A DNA stretch of 64,000 bases from Eubacteriaceae bacterium. GTDB taxonomy: Bacteria; Bacillota; Clostridia; Oscillospirales; Acutalibacteraceae. The stretch's first letter is position 1, and every line of letters begins with the position of its first letter. The notes beneath the pieces were generated by a model. The model was not told the origin of the DNA. It worked only from the letters and a program-made list of their open reading frames with translations, and searched no databases. The DNA is taken from the NCBI GenBank assembly GCA_021770095.1, contig JAETRQ010000004.1:218998-282997 (forward strand). The letters run 5' to 3'. Position numbers and translations under genes: made by a program. Shown piece after piece: positions 35,413-43,630 of the stretch.

Positions 35413-37611
35413 TTATAAGTGTAAAACTCTTTCCTTAATTTCCTGTGTTCTGCCTTGATTCCAGAATTGTGTACCGATATAGCCGCAAGTTCTTCTTGCA
35501 ACATTCATTGTATCCTGATCTTCGTTGCCGCAATTAGGACATCTCCAGATTAATTTTCCGTCTTCATTTTCAACAATCTGGATTTCTCCGTCAAATCCGC
35601 AGCACTGGCAATAGTCGCTCTTTGTGTTAAGTTCGGCATACATAATATTGTCATAGATGAATCGCATTACCTGAATAACAGCAGGAATATTATTCTGCAT
35701 ATTCGGAACTTCAACATAAGAAATTGCACCGCCCGGTGAAAGAGCCTGAAATTCAGATTCAAACTTGAGTTTTGTGAATGCATCAATTTCTTCCGTTACA
35801 TGAACGTGGTAAGAGTTGGTGATATAATTCTTATCTGTTACACCCGGAATTATACCAAATCTCTTCTGGAGGCATTTTGAGAATTTATATGTAGTAGACT
35901 CAAGAGGAGTACCGTAAATAGAAAAGTCAATATTTTCCTGTGCCTTCCACTTTGCACATGCATCATTCATATGCTGCATTACTTCGATCGCAAACGGTTT
36001 GCCTTCCTCGTCAGTGTGTGATTTTCCGGTCATATATTTTGTACATTCATAAAGACCTGCATAGCCAAGAGAAATTGTGGAATAGCCATTGAATAAAAGT
36101 TTATCAATCGTTTCACCTTTCTTGAGTCTTGCAAGTGCACCGTGCTGCCAAAGGATTGGAGCAGCATCCGAGAATGTGCCGAGCAGTCTGTTATGGCGGC
36201 ACATCAATGCACGATAACATAATTCAAGACGTTCATCAAATATTTTCCAGAACTTTGTCATATCTCCGCCTGAAGAACAAGCAATATCAACAAGATTGAG
36301 GGTTACAACACCTTGATTGAAACGTCCGTAATATTTGTGTTTGCCTTCTTCATAATTTTTGGCATTTGCAATATTGCCCACACCGTTTTCGGTGAATCTG
36401 TCAGGAGTGAGGAAGGAACGGCAGCCCATACAGGTATAAACGTCACCCTTGAGTTCAAGCATAACTTTTTCGCTTATATAGTCAGGAACCATTCTTTTTG
36501 CAGTACATTTTGCTGCAATTTCTGTAAGATAATAATAAGGTGAATCATCGTGAATATTATCTTCTTCAAGAACATAAATGAGTTTTGGGAAAGCCGGTGT
36601 AATCCAAACGCCGCTTTCATTTTTTACACCTTTAATTCTTTGTGTAAGTGTTTCTTCAATAATCAGAGCAAGGTCTTTCTTTTCCTGTTCATTCTTTGCT
36701 TCATTGAGATACATAAATACTGTAACGAACGGAGCCTGTCCGTTTGTCGTGAGCAGTGTAACAACCTGATACTGGATTGTTTGTACACCTCTTGCAACTT
36801 CTTCACGTACTCTTTTTTCTGTAATATTTGTGAGCTGTTCTTCTGTCATTTCAACATTGAATTCGCTTGCTTCGGCTGCAACTTCCCTGCGGATTTTTTC
36901 TCTGCTTATCTGAACAAAAGGAGCAAGATGTGAAAGGGATATTGACTGTCCTCCATACTGGCTTGATGCAACTTGTGCAATAATCTGTGTTGCAATATTG
37001 CAGGCTGTTGAGAATGAATGTGGTTTTTCAATCATAGTTTCACTGATAACGGTGCCGTTCTGGAGCATATCCTCAAGGTTAACAAGGTCACAGTTGTGCA
37101 TATGCTGTGCAAAATAGTCTGCATCGTGAAAATGGATTAATCCATTTTCGTGCGCATCAACAATATCTTGCGGCAAAAGAATTCTTTTTGTTATATCTTT
37201 TGATACTTCACCTGCCATATAGTCACGCTGGACAGAATTGACAGTTGGGTTTTTATTTGAATTTTCCTGTTTAACTTCTTCATTATTGCATTCAATAAGA
37301 GAAAGAATTTGGTTATCCGTTGTATTTGCTTTTCTGATAAGTGAGCGGTTGTAACGGTATTTTACATAAAGTCTTGCAACTTCAAATGCACCTTGTGCCA
37401 TAATCTGATTTTCAACAATATCCTGAATTTCTTCAACAGACAATGCACGGTTTGCTTTTGAAATTTTAAATTCAACGTATTCAGCAATTTCAGTAATCTG
37501 GCTTGCTGATAATTCTTCTTTTTTACAGGCTGCATTTGCTTTTGATACGGCAACTATGATTTTGTCTAAATCAAAATCTGCTTCAGAGCCGTTACGCTTA
37601 ATGATTTTCAT
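35413..37611 (-). CDS. nrdD: Anaerobic (class III) ribonucleoside-triphosphate reductase
   Basis: Reduces ribonucleotides to deoxyribonucleotides with a glycyl radical, in strict absence of oxygen. From the ATG at 37611 (AAGGGG upstream) it has 732 aa; the frame opens further upstream without a ribosome site. An ATP-cone lies at about 1-95 (IKRNGSEADFDLDKI). The C terminus holds a four-Cys zinc site (CQCCGF, CPNCGN) and the radical motif RTCGYIG. The promoter carries two NrdR-type boxes. No aerobic reductase is in the window. Confidence 0.96.
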   Translation of the reverse strand: MKIIKRNGSEADFDLDKIIVAVSKANAACKKEELSASQITEIAEYVEFKISKANRALSVEEIQDIVENQIMAQGAFEVARLYVKYRYNRSLIRKANTTDNQILSLIECNNEEVKQENSNKNPTVNSVQRDYMAGEVSKDITKRILLPQDIVDAHENGLIHFHDADYFAQHMHNCDLVNLEDMLQNGTVISETMIEKPHSFSTACNIATQIIAQVASSQYGGQSISLSHLAPFVQISREKIRREVAAEASEFNVEMTEEQLTNITEKRVREEVARGVQTIQYQVVTLLTTNGQAPFVTVFMYLNEAKNEQEKKDLALIIEETLTQRIKGVKNESGVWITPAFPKLIYVLEEDNIHDDSPYYYLTEIAAKCTAKRMVPDYISEKVMLELKGDVYTCMGCRSFLTPDRFTENGVGNIANAKNYEEGKHKYYGRFNQGVVTLNLVDIACSSGGDMTKFWKIFDERLELCYRALMCRHNRLLGTFSDAAPILWQHGALARLKKGETIDKLLFNGYSTISLGYAGLYECTKYMTGKSHTDEEGKPFAIEVMQHMNDACAKWKAQENIDFSIYGTPLESTTYKFSKCLQKRFGIIPGVTDKNYITNSYHVHVTEEIDAFTKLKFESEFQALSPGGAISYVEVPNMQNNIPAVIQVMRFIYDNIMYAELNTKSDYCQCCGFDGEIQIVENEDGKLIWRCPNCGNEDQDTMNVARRTCGYIGTQFWNQGRTQEIKERVLHL

Positions 37612-37669
37612 AAAAATTCCCCTTAAATTTGTTACAAAAAAGTTACACCTTAGTAACTCGACTGGATTA

Positions 37670-37732
37670 ATCATACCAAATATTGTTTGCTATGTCAATA
37701 GCAAAAATACAAAAAAACACAAGATATTGTAT
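37670..37732 (-). promoter_or_regulatory. nrdD promoter with two NrdR-type boxes
   Basis: On the minus strand: -35 TTGACA (37698-37693), 17-base spacer, -10 TATGAT (37675-37670). Box 1 (plus strand ATACCAAATATTGTTT, 37673-37688) lies between -35 and -10, and box 2 (ACACAAGATATTGTAT, 37717-37732) lies upstream of -35, 44 bases away, about four helical turns. Both resemble the NrdR palindrome ACACWATATWTWGTGT. The rest of the 295-base gap upstream of nrdD holds only the tagD terminator. Confidence 0.7.
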
Positions 37733-37852
37733 TTTTTATTTTTATATTCCACAAAAATATGTATATATAGAAATTCTAAAACACTAAGAAAACTGTTTGT
37801 ATTTCCTGTTTATACAAATTGCAAAAGGTTACAAAAAATAAAAGACAAAAAG

Positions 37853-37894
37853 AAAGACCTTTGCCGATTAGCAGAGATACGGCAACGGTCTTTT
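37853..37894 (-). terminator. Terminator after tagD
   Basis: AAAGACC-T-TTGCCG pairs with CGGCAA-C-GGTCTTT, one internal mismatch, followed by T-rich DNA on the minus strand. Confidence 0.75.
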
Positions 37895-37906
37895 CTCTTG
37901 TCAGTC

Positions 37907-38344
37907 TTATTTTTCTTCCTCAGGCAACTGGTCTATACCATTGGTTGCTTCTTTAAGCCCCAAATCCTTTTTTATCATTGTGGTTGAAACACCGGGCGTG
38001 CGGTCAAGGAAAACAAGTTCGCAGTAATCTTTGAGGTAATCAAATTTATCACTGCCTGCCCAGTCACCGCCCATAACAACAGTGTCAATATGATATTCTT
38101 TTACATCATCAATTTTTTGTTCCCATGATTCTTCAGGTATAACAAGGTCAACATAGCGGATTGCCTCAAGCATTTTTTTCCTTGTTTCATATGTGTGATA
38201 TGCTTTTTTTCCCTTGCCTGCATTGAACTCATCGGTTGACAATGCAACAACAAGATAGTCACCCATAGCCTTTGCTCTTTGGAGCAGGCGGATATGACCG
38301 TAGTGGAGCAAATCAAATGTGCCGTATGTTAAAATTCGTTTCAT
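37907..38344 (-). CDS. tagD: Glycerol-3-phosphate cytidylyltransferase-like protein
   Basis: Makes CDP-glycerol from glycerol-3-phosphate and CTP for teichoic-acid-type polymers. The 145-aa protein shows GTFDLLHYGHIRLLQRAK with the catalytic HxGH, and RTPGVSTTMI near the C terminus, close to the RTEGISTT of the family. AAGGAG precedes the ATG. No other teichoic acid gene is near, so it could serve another CDP-linked head group. It follows tcdA by 23 bases in the Rrf2-tcdA-tagD transcript. Confidence 0.88.
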   Translation of the reverse strand: MKRILTYGTFDLLHYGHIRLLQRAKAMGDYLVVALSTDEFNAGKGKKAYHTYETRKKMLEAIRYVDLVIPEESWEQKIDDVKEYHIDTVVMGGDWAGSDKFDYLKDYCELVFLDRTPGVSTTMIKKDLGLKEATNGIDQLPEEEK

Positions 38345-38367
38345 AACTATTCTCCTTGTTATTAAGA

Positions 38368-39078
38368 TTATTTGATTAAATCTTTGATTACTTCTCCTGC
38401 AATTATCAATCCCACAGTTGAAGGGACGAATGCAATACTTGCAGGTATTTGCCGTTTTCCGTCAGGAAGTTGCTCGTTTTTTAATTCAATTTTTCGTGGT
38501 TCTTCTTTTGAATATACTACTTTAACTTTTGTTATACCGCGTTTCTTCAGTTCCCGCCGCATTACTTTTGCCAGAGGACAAACAGAGGTCTTGCTTATAT
38601 CAGCAACTTCAAAGGCGGTTGCATCCAGCTTATTCCCTGCACCCATTGAACTGATTACAGGTGTGCCGGATTTTTTTGAGCGTTCTATCAGTTCAAGTTT
38701 GGCACTTACAGTGTCAATCGCATCAACAATATAATCGTATTTTGAAAAATCAAAAGTATCTGCTGTATCACTGTTATAAAATGTATTGAATATATTTATT
38801 TTTATATCCGGATTAATATCAAGCGCTCTTTCACGTGCAGCCTCAATCTTGAGTTTGCCGATTGTGCTGTGCGTAGCGATAATCTGTCTGTTGATATTTG
38901 ATAAGGATACACAGTCGTTATCAATCAAATCAAGTTCACCTATACCGCTTCTTGCAAGTGCTTCAACAGTATATCCGCCCACACCGCCGATACCGAAAAC
39001 GGCAACACGGCTTTGTTTCAGTTTTTCGACTGCATCTTTGCCGATTAATAATTCGGTTCTTGAAAATTGATTTTCCAT
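38368..39078 (-). CDS. tcdA: tRNA threonylcarbamoyladenosine dehydratase (ThiF/E1-like)
   Basis: An E1-like enzyme that uses ATP to cyclise t6A in tRNA. The 236-aa protein has the nucleotide-binding GIGGVGGYTVEALARSGIG, DNDCVSLSNINRQ and DAIDTVSAKLEL. The start is put at ATG 39078, just after the stop of the Rrf2 gene; the frame opens further but only with a TTG inside that gene. Coupling to the upstream gene explains the lack of a ribosome site. A related sulfur-carrier activating role is the main alternative. Confidence 0.88.
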   Translation of the reverse strand: MENQFSRTELLIGKDAVEKLKQSRVAVFGIGGVGGYTVEALARSGIGELDLIDNDCVSLSNINRQIIATHSTIGKLKIEAARERALDINPDIKINIFNTFYNSDTADTFDFSKYDYIVDAIDTVSAKLELIERSKKSGTPVISSMGAGNKLDATAFEVADISKTSVCPLAKVMRRELKKRGITKVKVVYSKEEPRKIELKNEQLPDGKRQIPASIAFVPSTVGLIIAGEVIKDLIK

Positions 39079-39079
39079 A

Positions 39080-39514
39080 TTAGATATAGTATTCGTTAAT
39101 TTCTCTTTCTCGGTTATTGTCAATAATATCCTGTAATGTTATGGAGTCAACATATTCGGTTATAACATCATTCAAACCTTTCCAAACACCAAGTGTCATA
39201 CAGGTTTCGGCTCTTTCACAGGTGTTTGGATTTTCATCAAGGCAGGATACGGGAGCAAGACTGCCTTCCGTAATGCGCAGTATTGTGCCGACTGTATATT
39301 TATCAGGATTGTCAGCAATCATATATCCGCCCTGGTATCCTCGTGTTGTTTTAACAACACCTGCTTTATTGAGCAGCGGAACAATTTGCTCAAGATATTT
39401 TTTGGAAACGCCTTGACGCTGTGCAATATCTTTAAGTGCAATATAACCGTCGCTTTTGTGCAATGCTAAATCGAGCATAAGCCTCAGTGCATATCTGCCC
39501 TTTGTAGAAATCAT
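39080..39514 (-). CDS. Rrf2-family regulator, IscR-like with three Fe-S cysteines
   Basis: A 144-aa winged-helix repressor. DNA-binding domain: STKGRYALRLMLDLALH, ALKDIAQRQGVSKKYLEQI. Cys91, Cys99 and Cys105 match the spacing region that holds a 2Fe-2S cluster in IscR, whereas CymR-type members lack it. The start is ATG 39514 behind AGGAAG; a GTG three codons earlier overlaps the SD. A perfect inverted repeat covers its promoter, suggesting autorepression. No isc or suf genes lie next to it; tcdA and tagD follow in the same transcript. Confidence 0.88.
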   Translation of the reverse strand: MISTKGRYALRLMLDLALHKSDGYIALKDIAQRQGVSKKYLEQIVPLLNKAGVVKTTRGYQGGYMIADNPDKYTVGTILRITEGSLAPVSCLDENPNTCERAETCMTLGVWKGLNDVITEYVDSITLQDIIDNNREREINEYYI

Positions 39515-39528
39515 ATTTGTCACTTCCT

Positions 39529-39564
39529 AATACCTATTATATCATAGGTATTCGTTGCTTTCAA
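39529..39564 (-). promoter_or_regulatory. Promoter and operator of the Rrf2 regulator
   Basis: Minus strand: -35 TTGAAA (39564-39559), 17-base spacer, -10 TATAAT (39541-39536). AATACCTAT (39529-39537) and ATAGGTATT (39544-39552) form a perfect 9-bp inverted repeat with a 6-base centre over the -10, as expected for an Rrf2-family operator. Confidence 0.75.
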
Positions 39565-39575
39565 TAACTTAATCT

Positions 39576-41204
39576 TTATAATACTTTTCCGTTTGAAATA
39601 TTAAATCTGAAAGATTCTTTATCTGTTTTTATTTCAGCAATAGTATTGTCAATTTGTGCAGATGTTATTTTTTGCTTTTTGGCAGTAACTGTTTCATTAA
39701 AAATTGTTTTTTGCTTTTCATTATACAATGAAACATCATCACTGACGAATAAAAGATTGCCGCACAGGCTGTTAACTTTTGCAATAATTTCCCTTTGGGA
39801 GAGAGACATTTTTATATTGTTGTCACGCAGCAGGAAAACATCAGGGTCATTGAGCCATGCTCTTCCGTCAAGATGACGGCGGTAGATTGTGTTTGTCAGT
39901 GTATGCTGGGTTGAAACATCTTCTCTTGAAAATGCTTTGTTTTCCCAATTAAGACCCACATCAGCACCAATACGGCAAAATTCAAATTTACCGAATGCAG
40001 GAGCAAGCGGAACGCCGCAGCCGAGTATGATTTTATCACCGCAGCATTCTCTCAGAAAATCAACTGCTTCACACATGATTTCACCACGGCTCTTATTGTG
40101 AATAGGCACAATGCAGCAGGCATAGAGAAAATCAAGTTTAACCATATCATAACCCCAGTCGTTGAGTACGGTGTTAAACACATTTCGGATATAATCTCTT
40201 ACTTCTTCATTATAAATATCAAGAGCGTAAAAACCGCCCCAGTTATGAGATGCGAATTTAATTTTGCCATTTTTATCCCTGACGAGCCAATCCTTATGCT
40301 TTTTATAAATGTAGGATTTTGGTGTAACAGCAAAAGGAGCAAGCCATAACCCTGCAAGCATATTGTTATTGTGGATTTTATCGGCAATGACTTTCATTCC
40401 GTTCGGGAATTTCTTTTTATCAGGAATCAGCCAGTCACCGACTGTACGTTCGTATCCGTCATCAATCTGAAATATATCAATTTTTGTATCCAGATTCAGA
40501 ATGGAATTCAAATCGCGATTCACGATTTCTTCCGTAACACCGGTATAGTAATTGTACCATGTGGTATATCCGCATTGTCTGTCAACTTTCGGTGGTTGGA
40601 TATGCATCATCTCAAAGTATTTATCGAATGCACAGTCATATTCATCTTTGATAACGGCAAGTGACAGTGCTGTGAATACATTGTTAAAAGTGACATCGTC
40701 AAAATCTTTTTCAATTATTATAGTGTCGTCATTGGTATTAAAGGTAATTATGGTGTAGCCCGATTTTTCTGATAATGAACCGATAAGCAAAAGTTCATTA
40801 TTATTTCTTATATATCCATATGAGTAGCCGTAAAATATGCCGCGTTTTCGCGGATATTTGTGAAATGTCAAATCACCTGCGCCCCAGATACCAAGCGGGT
40901 TGAAGTTCTTTTTTTCAATACCGAGGAATTTCGGGTTAAACTCATCCATCTTATCATCAGGGTTATATTCTTTGCTGACGGTCCAACTCTGGTATCCGTT
41001 TGTAAAGATACGGTCATTCATTTTGAAATTATGGTCACAGATAATCCTGAATTTTGTGAATTCAATCTCCGTTTTCGGATGAATAATGAATTCTGTTTTG
41101 TTATCCGTTGTTTTCAATTGTGCGGAAAAATCTTCATTTTCAAGTGCAGTTGTTTTTTTGATGGTTTTTCCTGTTTTGTATTCAAAATCAAACCTGAATT
41201 TCAT
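39576..41204 (-). CDS. GH36-type glycoside hydrolase (alpha-galactosidase-like)
   Basis: A 542-aa enzyme, probably removing terminal alpha-linked galactose (or a related sugar) from oligosaccharides. The N-terminal 200 residues form a beta domain, followed by a TIM barrel with FQIDDGYERTVGDW (about 245-258), MVKLDF with the likely nucleophile Asp358, and RIGADVGLNW with the likely acid/base Asp415. No signal peptide is seen, so it should act in the cytoplasm on imported sugars, yet no sugar transporter is adjacent. It is shorter than the classical 700-aa GH36 enzymes. Confidence 0.8.
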   Translation of the reverse strand: MKFRFDFEYKTGKTIKKTTALENEDFSAQLKTTDNKTEFIIHPKTEIEFTKFRIICDHNFKMNDRIFTNGYQSWTVSKEYNPDDKMDEFNPKFLGIEKKNFNPLGIWGAGDLTFHKYPRKRGIFYGYSYGYIRNNNELLLIGSLSEKSGYTIITFNTNDDTIIIEKDFDDVTFNNVFTALSLAVIKDEYDCAFDKYFEMMHIQPPKVDRQCGYTTWYNYYTGVTEEIVNRDLNSILNLDTKIDIFQIDDGYERTVGDWLIPDKKKFPNGMKVIADKIHNNNMLAGLWLAPFAVTPKSYIYKKHKDWLVRDKNGKIKFASHNWGGFYALDIYNEEVRDYIRNVFNTVLNDWGYDMVKLDFLYACCIVPIHNKSRGEIMCEAVDFLRECCGDKIILGCGVPLAPAFGKFEFCRIGADVGLNWENKAFSREDVSTQHTLTNTIYRRHLDGRAWLNDPDVFLLRDNNIKMSLSQREIIAKVNSLCGNLLFVSDDVSLYNEKQKTIFNETVTAKKQKITSAQIDNTIAEIKTDKESFRFNISNGKVL

Positions 41205-41224
41205 ATAATCTTCCCCTATATTTT

Positions 41225-41258
41225 AAAAGGCTTTGAGAGAGTACCCAAAGCCTTTTTT
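41225..41258 (-). terminator. Terminator after the lipoprotein gene at 41262
   Basis: AAAAGGCTTTG / CAAAGCCTTTT stem with a 10-base loop; T-run on the minus strand. It lies between the lipoprotein gene and the GH36 gene. Confidence 0.88.
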
Positions 41259-41261
41259 GTT

Positions 41262-41939
41262 TTATGCAGCGGCCTGTGCAGCCTGTTTTGTGAAAATCAT
41301 TGGATATACGAAGTTTTCGTTATCCTTAACCGGTTTGTCTTCCATGTCAAAACTGCCTGTGATTGTCAGAGTATCGCCTTCAAGGACAAAAGTTTCATAA
41401 CCTGTTTTGTTTCCCTGTTCATCTGTTTCGTATGCTCTGTCATCTTCAATAAGTGTGGCTTGTTTTTCGGTTGTTTGTACTTCATTAACAAATTCGGTAT
41501 AAGCTTCTTCCATAGCAAGTTCGTCAACGAGGCTTTCTCTGATGGACATACCATAATCTTCCTGATAGAACTCATCCATTTGCGCTCTTGTCAAGCCGTT
41601 GGCTTCACCATATTTATAGGTGCCTTCCAAAGCATAATCATAGTATTTTTCACAAAGAGCATCATAGTCTGTTTTGAATTTTTCTTCATCAATAGAGACT
41701 GTAAATGCATTTTCACTGTCAAATGTATATAACAAATCAACTGAAAGACTTTCATTGAATGTCCCGTAATATTCGCCCTCTTCTTCACCTGATAAATCAA
41801 GTTCCTTTACGAAGTCGGTAAGGTCAATGGTGGTTTTCCATGTACCTTCAAGTGAAATCTTTTTTGTACAGCCTGCAAATACGCCGGCGATAAGGCAAAT
41901 GCAAAGTGCAATAATGCCAAGGCTTTTTAACTTTTTCAT
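41262..41939 (-). CDS. Putative lipoprotein of unknown function
   Basis: A 225-aa exported protein. MKKLKSLG basic start, a hydrophobic core and the lipobox GVFAGC place the lipidated Cys at about residue 24. The rest is acidic and contains LEGTWKTTIDLTDF, a pattern of small beta-barrel-like envelope proteins seen in several Clostridia, and repeated Glu/Asp stretches. GGGGAGG precedes the ATG. It has its own promoter and terminator. I cannot assign a role. Confidence 0.75.
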   Translation of the reverse strand: MKKLKSLGIIALCICLIAGVFAGCTKKISLEGTWKTTIDLTDFVKELDLSGEEEGEYYGTFNESLSVDLLYTFDSENAFTVSIDEEKFKTDYDALCEKYYDYALEGTYKYGEANGLTRAQMDEFYQEDYGMSIRESLVDELAMEEAYTEFVNEVQTTEKQATLIEDDRAYETDEQGNKTGYETFVLEGDTLTITGSFDMEDKPVKDNENFVYPMIFTKQAAQAAA

Positions 41940-41972
41940 AATTACCTCCCCAAAGTTAAATCTTGTATCTTG

Positions 41973-42001
41973 ATTATATCATATTGTATTATTGACTTCA
42001 A
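41973..42001 (-). promoter_or_regulatory. Promoter of the lipoprotein gene
   Basis: Minus strand: -35 TTGAAG (42001-41996), 17-base spacer, -10 TATAAT (41978-41973), 34 bases before the ATG. Confidence 0.65.
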
Positions 42002-42087
42002 TACTTTGTTGTTGAAATCAAAGACGTTATGTGATAAGGTAATTTTAGAAAAACCGATGTAATATATTTGATGGAAAAGGCGATTTT

Positions 42088-43575
42088 ATGAAATTTATAC
42101 CACAACCCCAAAGTGTTGAATTTATAGGGAACAATACGTTGAAAATCACCTCAATTTCACTTGGTGATAATTTATTGAGCAGGAATGCAGTTAATGATTT
42201 TTTATCCTTTTTATCTTTGCCGCAGAAAGAGAAAAATGTCTTTTTTGCAATGGATGATACGCTTGATGAGGAAGAGTATATTTTATCTGTCAATGAAAAT
42301 GGGATTCATATTCATGCATCATCACAGGCAGGACAACTTTATGCGTTGCAGACATTAAAGCAAATGATTTTTCAGTCAGATGGTGATATTCCGTTTGTTT
42401 TGATTAAAGACAAGCCTAAATATAAATTCAGAGGATTTATGCTTGATGTCGGCAGATATTTTTTCTCCGTTGATGATGTTAAAAAGATTATCAACAGAAT
42501 GGTGATTCATAAACTCAATGTTCTTCATTTTCATTTAACTGAAGATCAGGGTTGGCGGATTGAGATAAAGAAATATCCGCGTCTTACTCAATATGGTTCA
42601 ATCAGAAAGAAAACGAATTTTAATAACAAACCGCACAGTGGTTTTTATACACAGGATGAAATAAAAGAGATTGTCGATTATGCCCATTCTTTTTGTATTA
42701 AAGTAATGCCGGAATTTGATATTCCCGGTCACTGCCGTGCGGCAATTGCGTGTTATAATGACCTTGCCTGTTTCCCCAGAGAACTGCCTGTTGCAGACCA
42801 TTGGGGTGTTAAGCATGATGTGCTCTGTGTCGGTAAAGACAAAACAATACAGTTTGTTAAAGATGTTCTTGATGAATTTTTTGAACTTTTCCCTGATGAA
42901 TATATCCATATCGGTGGGGATGAAGTGCCAAAACACAGATGGGATTTATGTCCGAACTGTCAAAAACGGATAAAAGAACTCGGACTCAAAGACAGTGAGC
43001 ATTTGCAGTGCTGGTTTATGAATCTGATTAAAGATTATTGCAAAACTAATGGTAAACAAGTGTTTATGTGGAGCTGGGATTTAAAAGATGCAGCATATCT
43101 TGATACAGATTTGGGCTTCACAAAATGCGGCGAGATGGAAACAGGTGACAGACCATTCATTGATACCTCAACAAAAGCATATTATATTGACCTGCCTTAT
43201 GGTTATATCCGTTTAAAAGACAGTGCAGATCACAAAGTTTTCAGCGGCAATTGCTTGGGTGTAGAGGGTACACTTTGGACCGAATATGTTCCTGATATGA
43301 AAAAGGCAGATTTAATGTCTTTCCCGAGAACAGCCTGTATCAGTCAGACGGGATGGTATGGCGATTGTTCATGGAAATTTATAGATGCAAATTTAGACTT
43401 TTACTATTCTTATCTTGACAAAAATAATATTAAGTATTCAAAAATCGGTACAGCAAATCCAAATAAAATCAAAGGCGCACTTGAGGCGTTGTGGTTTGAA
43501 CGCCGTCAGCTTACATGGGAAGGGCTTGCAAATATGATTGATGATAAAAAGATAGAAAAATTTGCAAAAAAATAA
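42088..43575 (+). CDS. GH20 beta-N-acetylhexosaminidase
   Basis: Removes terminal beta-linked GlcNAc or GalNAc. The 495-aa protein has a GH20b-like N-terminal domain (1-110) and a barrel with FRGFMLDVGRYFFSVDDV, HLTEDQGWRIEI and the catalytic pair Asp278-Glu279 in IHIGGDEVPKHRW. There is no signal peptide, so it is predicted to act inside the cell on imported chitobiose-type or host-glycan fragments. It is transcribed alone, convergent with the flavin reductase gene. Confidence 0.9.
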   Translation: MKFIPQPQSVEFIGNNTLKITSISLGDNLLSRNAVNDFLSFLSLPQKEKNVFFAMDDTLDEEEYILSVNENGIHIHASSQAGQLYALQTLKQMIFQSDGDIPFVLIKDKPKYKFRGFMLDVGRYFFSVDDVKKIINRMVIHKLNVLHFHLTEDQGWRIEIKKYPRLTQYGSIRKKTNFNNKPHSGFYTQDEIKEIVDYAHSFCIKVMPEFDIPGHCRAAIACYNDLACFPRELPVADHWGVKHDVLCVGKDKTIQFVKDVLDEFFELFPDEYIHIGGDEVPKHRWDLCPNCQKRIKELGLKDSEHLQCWFMNLIKDYCKTNGKQVFMWSWDLKDAAYLDTDLGFTKCGEMETGDRPFIDTSTKAYYIDLPYGYIRLKDSADHKVFSGNCLGVEGTLWTEYVPDMKKADLMSFPRTACISQTGWYGDCSWKFIDANLDFYYSYLDKNNIKYSKIGTANPNKIKGALEALWFERRQLTWEGLANMIDDKKIEKFAKK

Positions 43576-43581
43576 ATAATA

Positions 43582-43617
43582 AAAACACTGCAAAAGTTTT
43601 TACTAATGCAGTGTTTT
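43582..43617. terminator. Bidirectional terminator between GH20 and flavin reductase genes
   Basis: AAAACACTGCA / TGCAGTGTTTT stem with a 14-base loop; A- and T-runs on both sides suit both convergent genes. Confidence 0.85.
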
Positions 43618-43630
43618 ATTATTATATAAG

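Noticed and set aside
40860-41732. 290-codon plus-strand open frame
   Set aside because: It lies antisense to the GH36 and lipoprotein genes, is rich in Cys, Phe and Ile in a way typical of antisense frames, and has no ribosome site or family motif.
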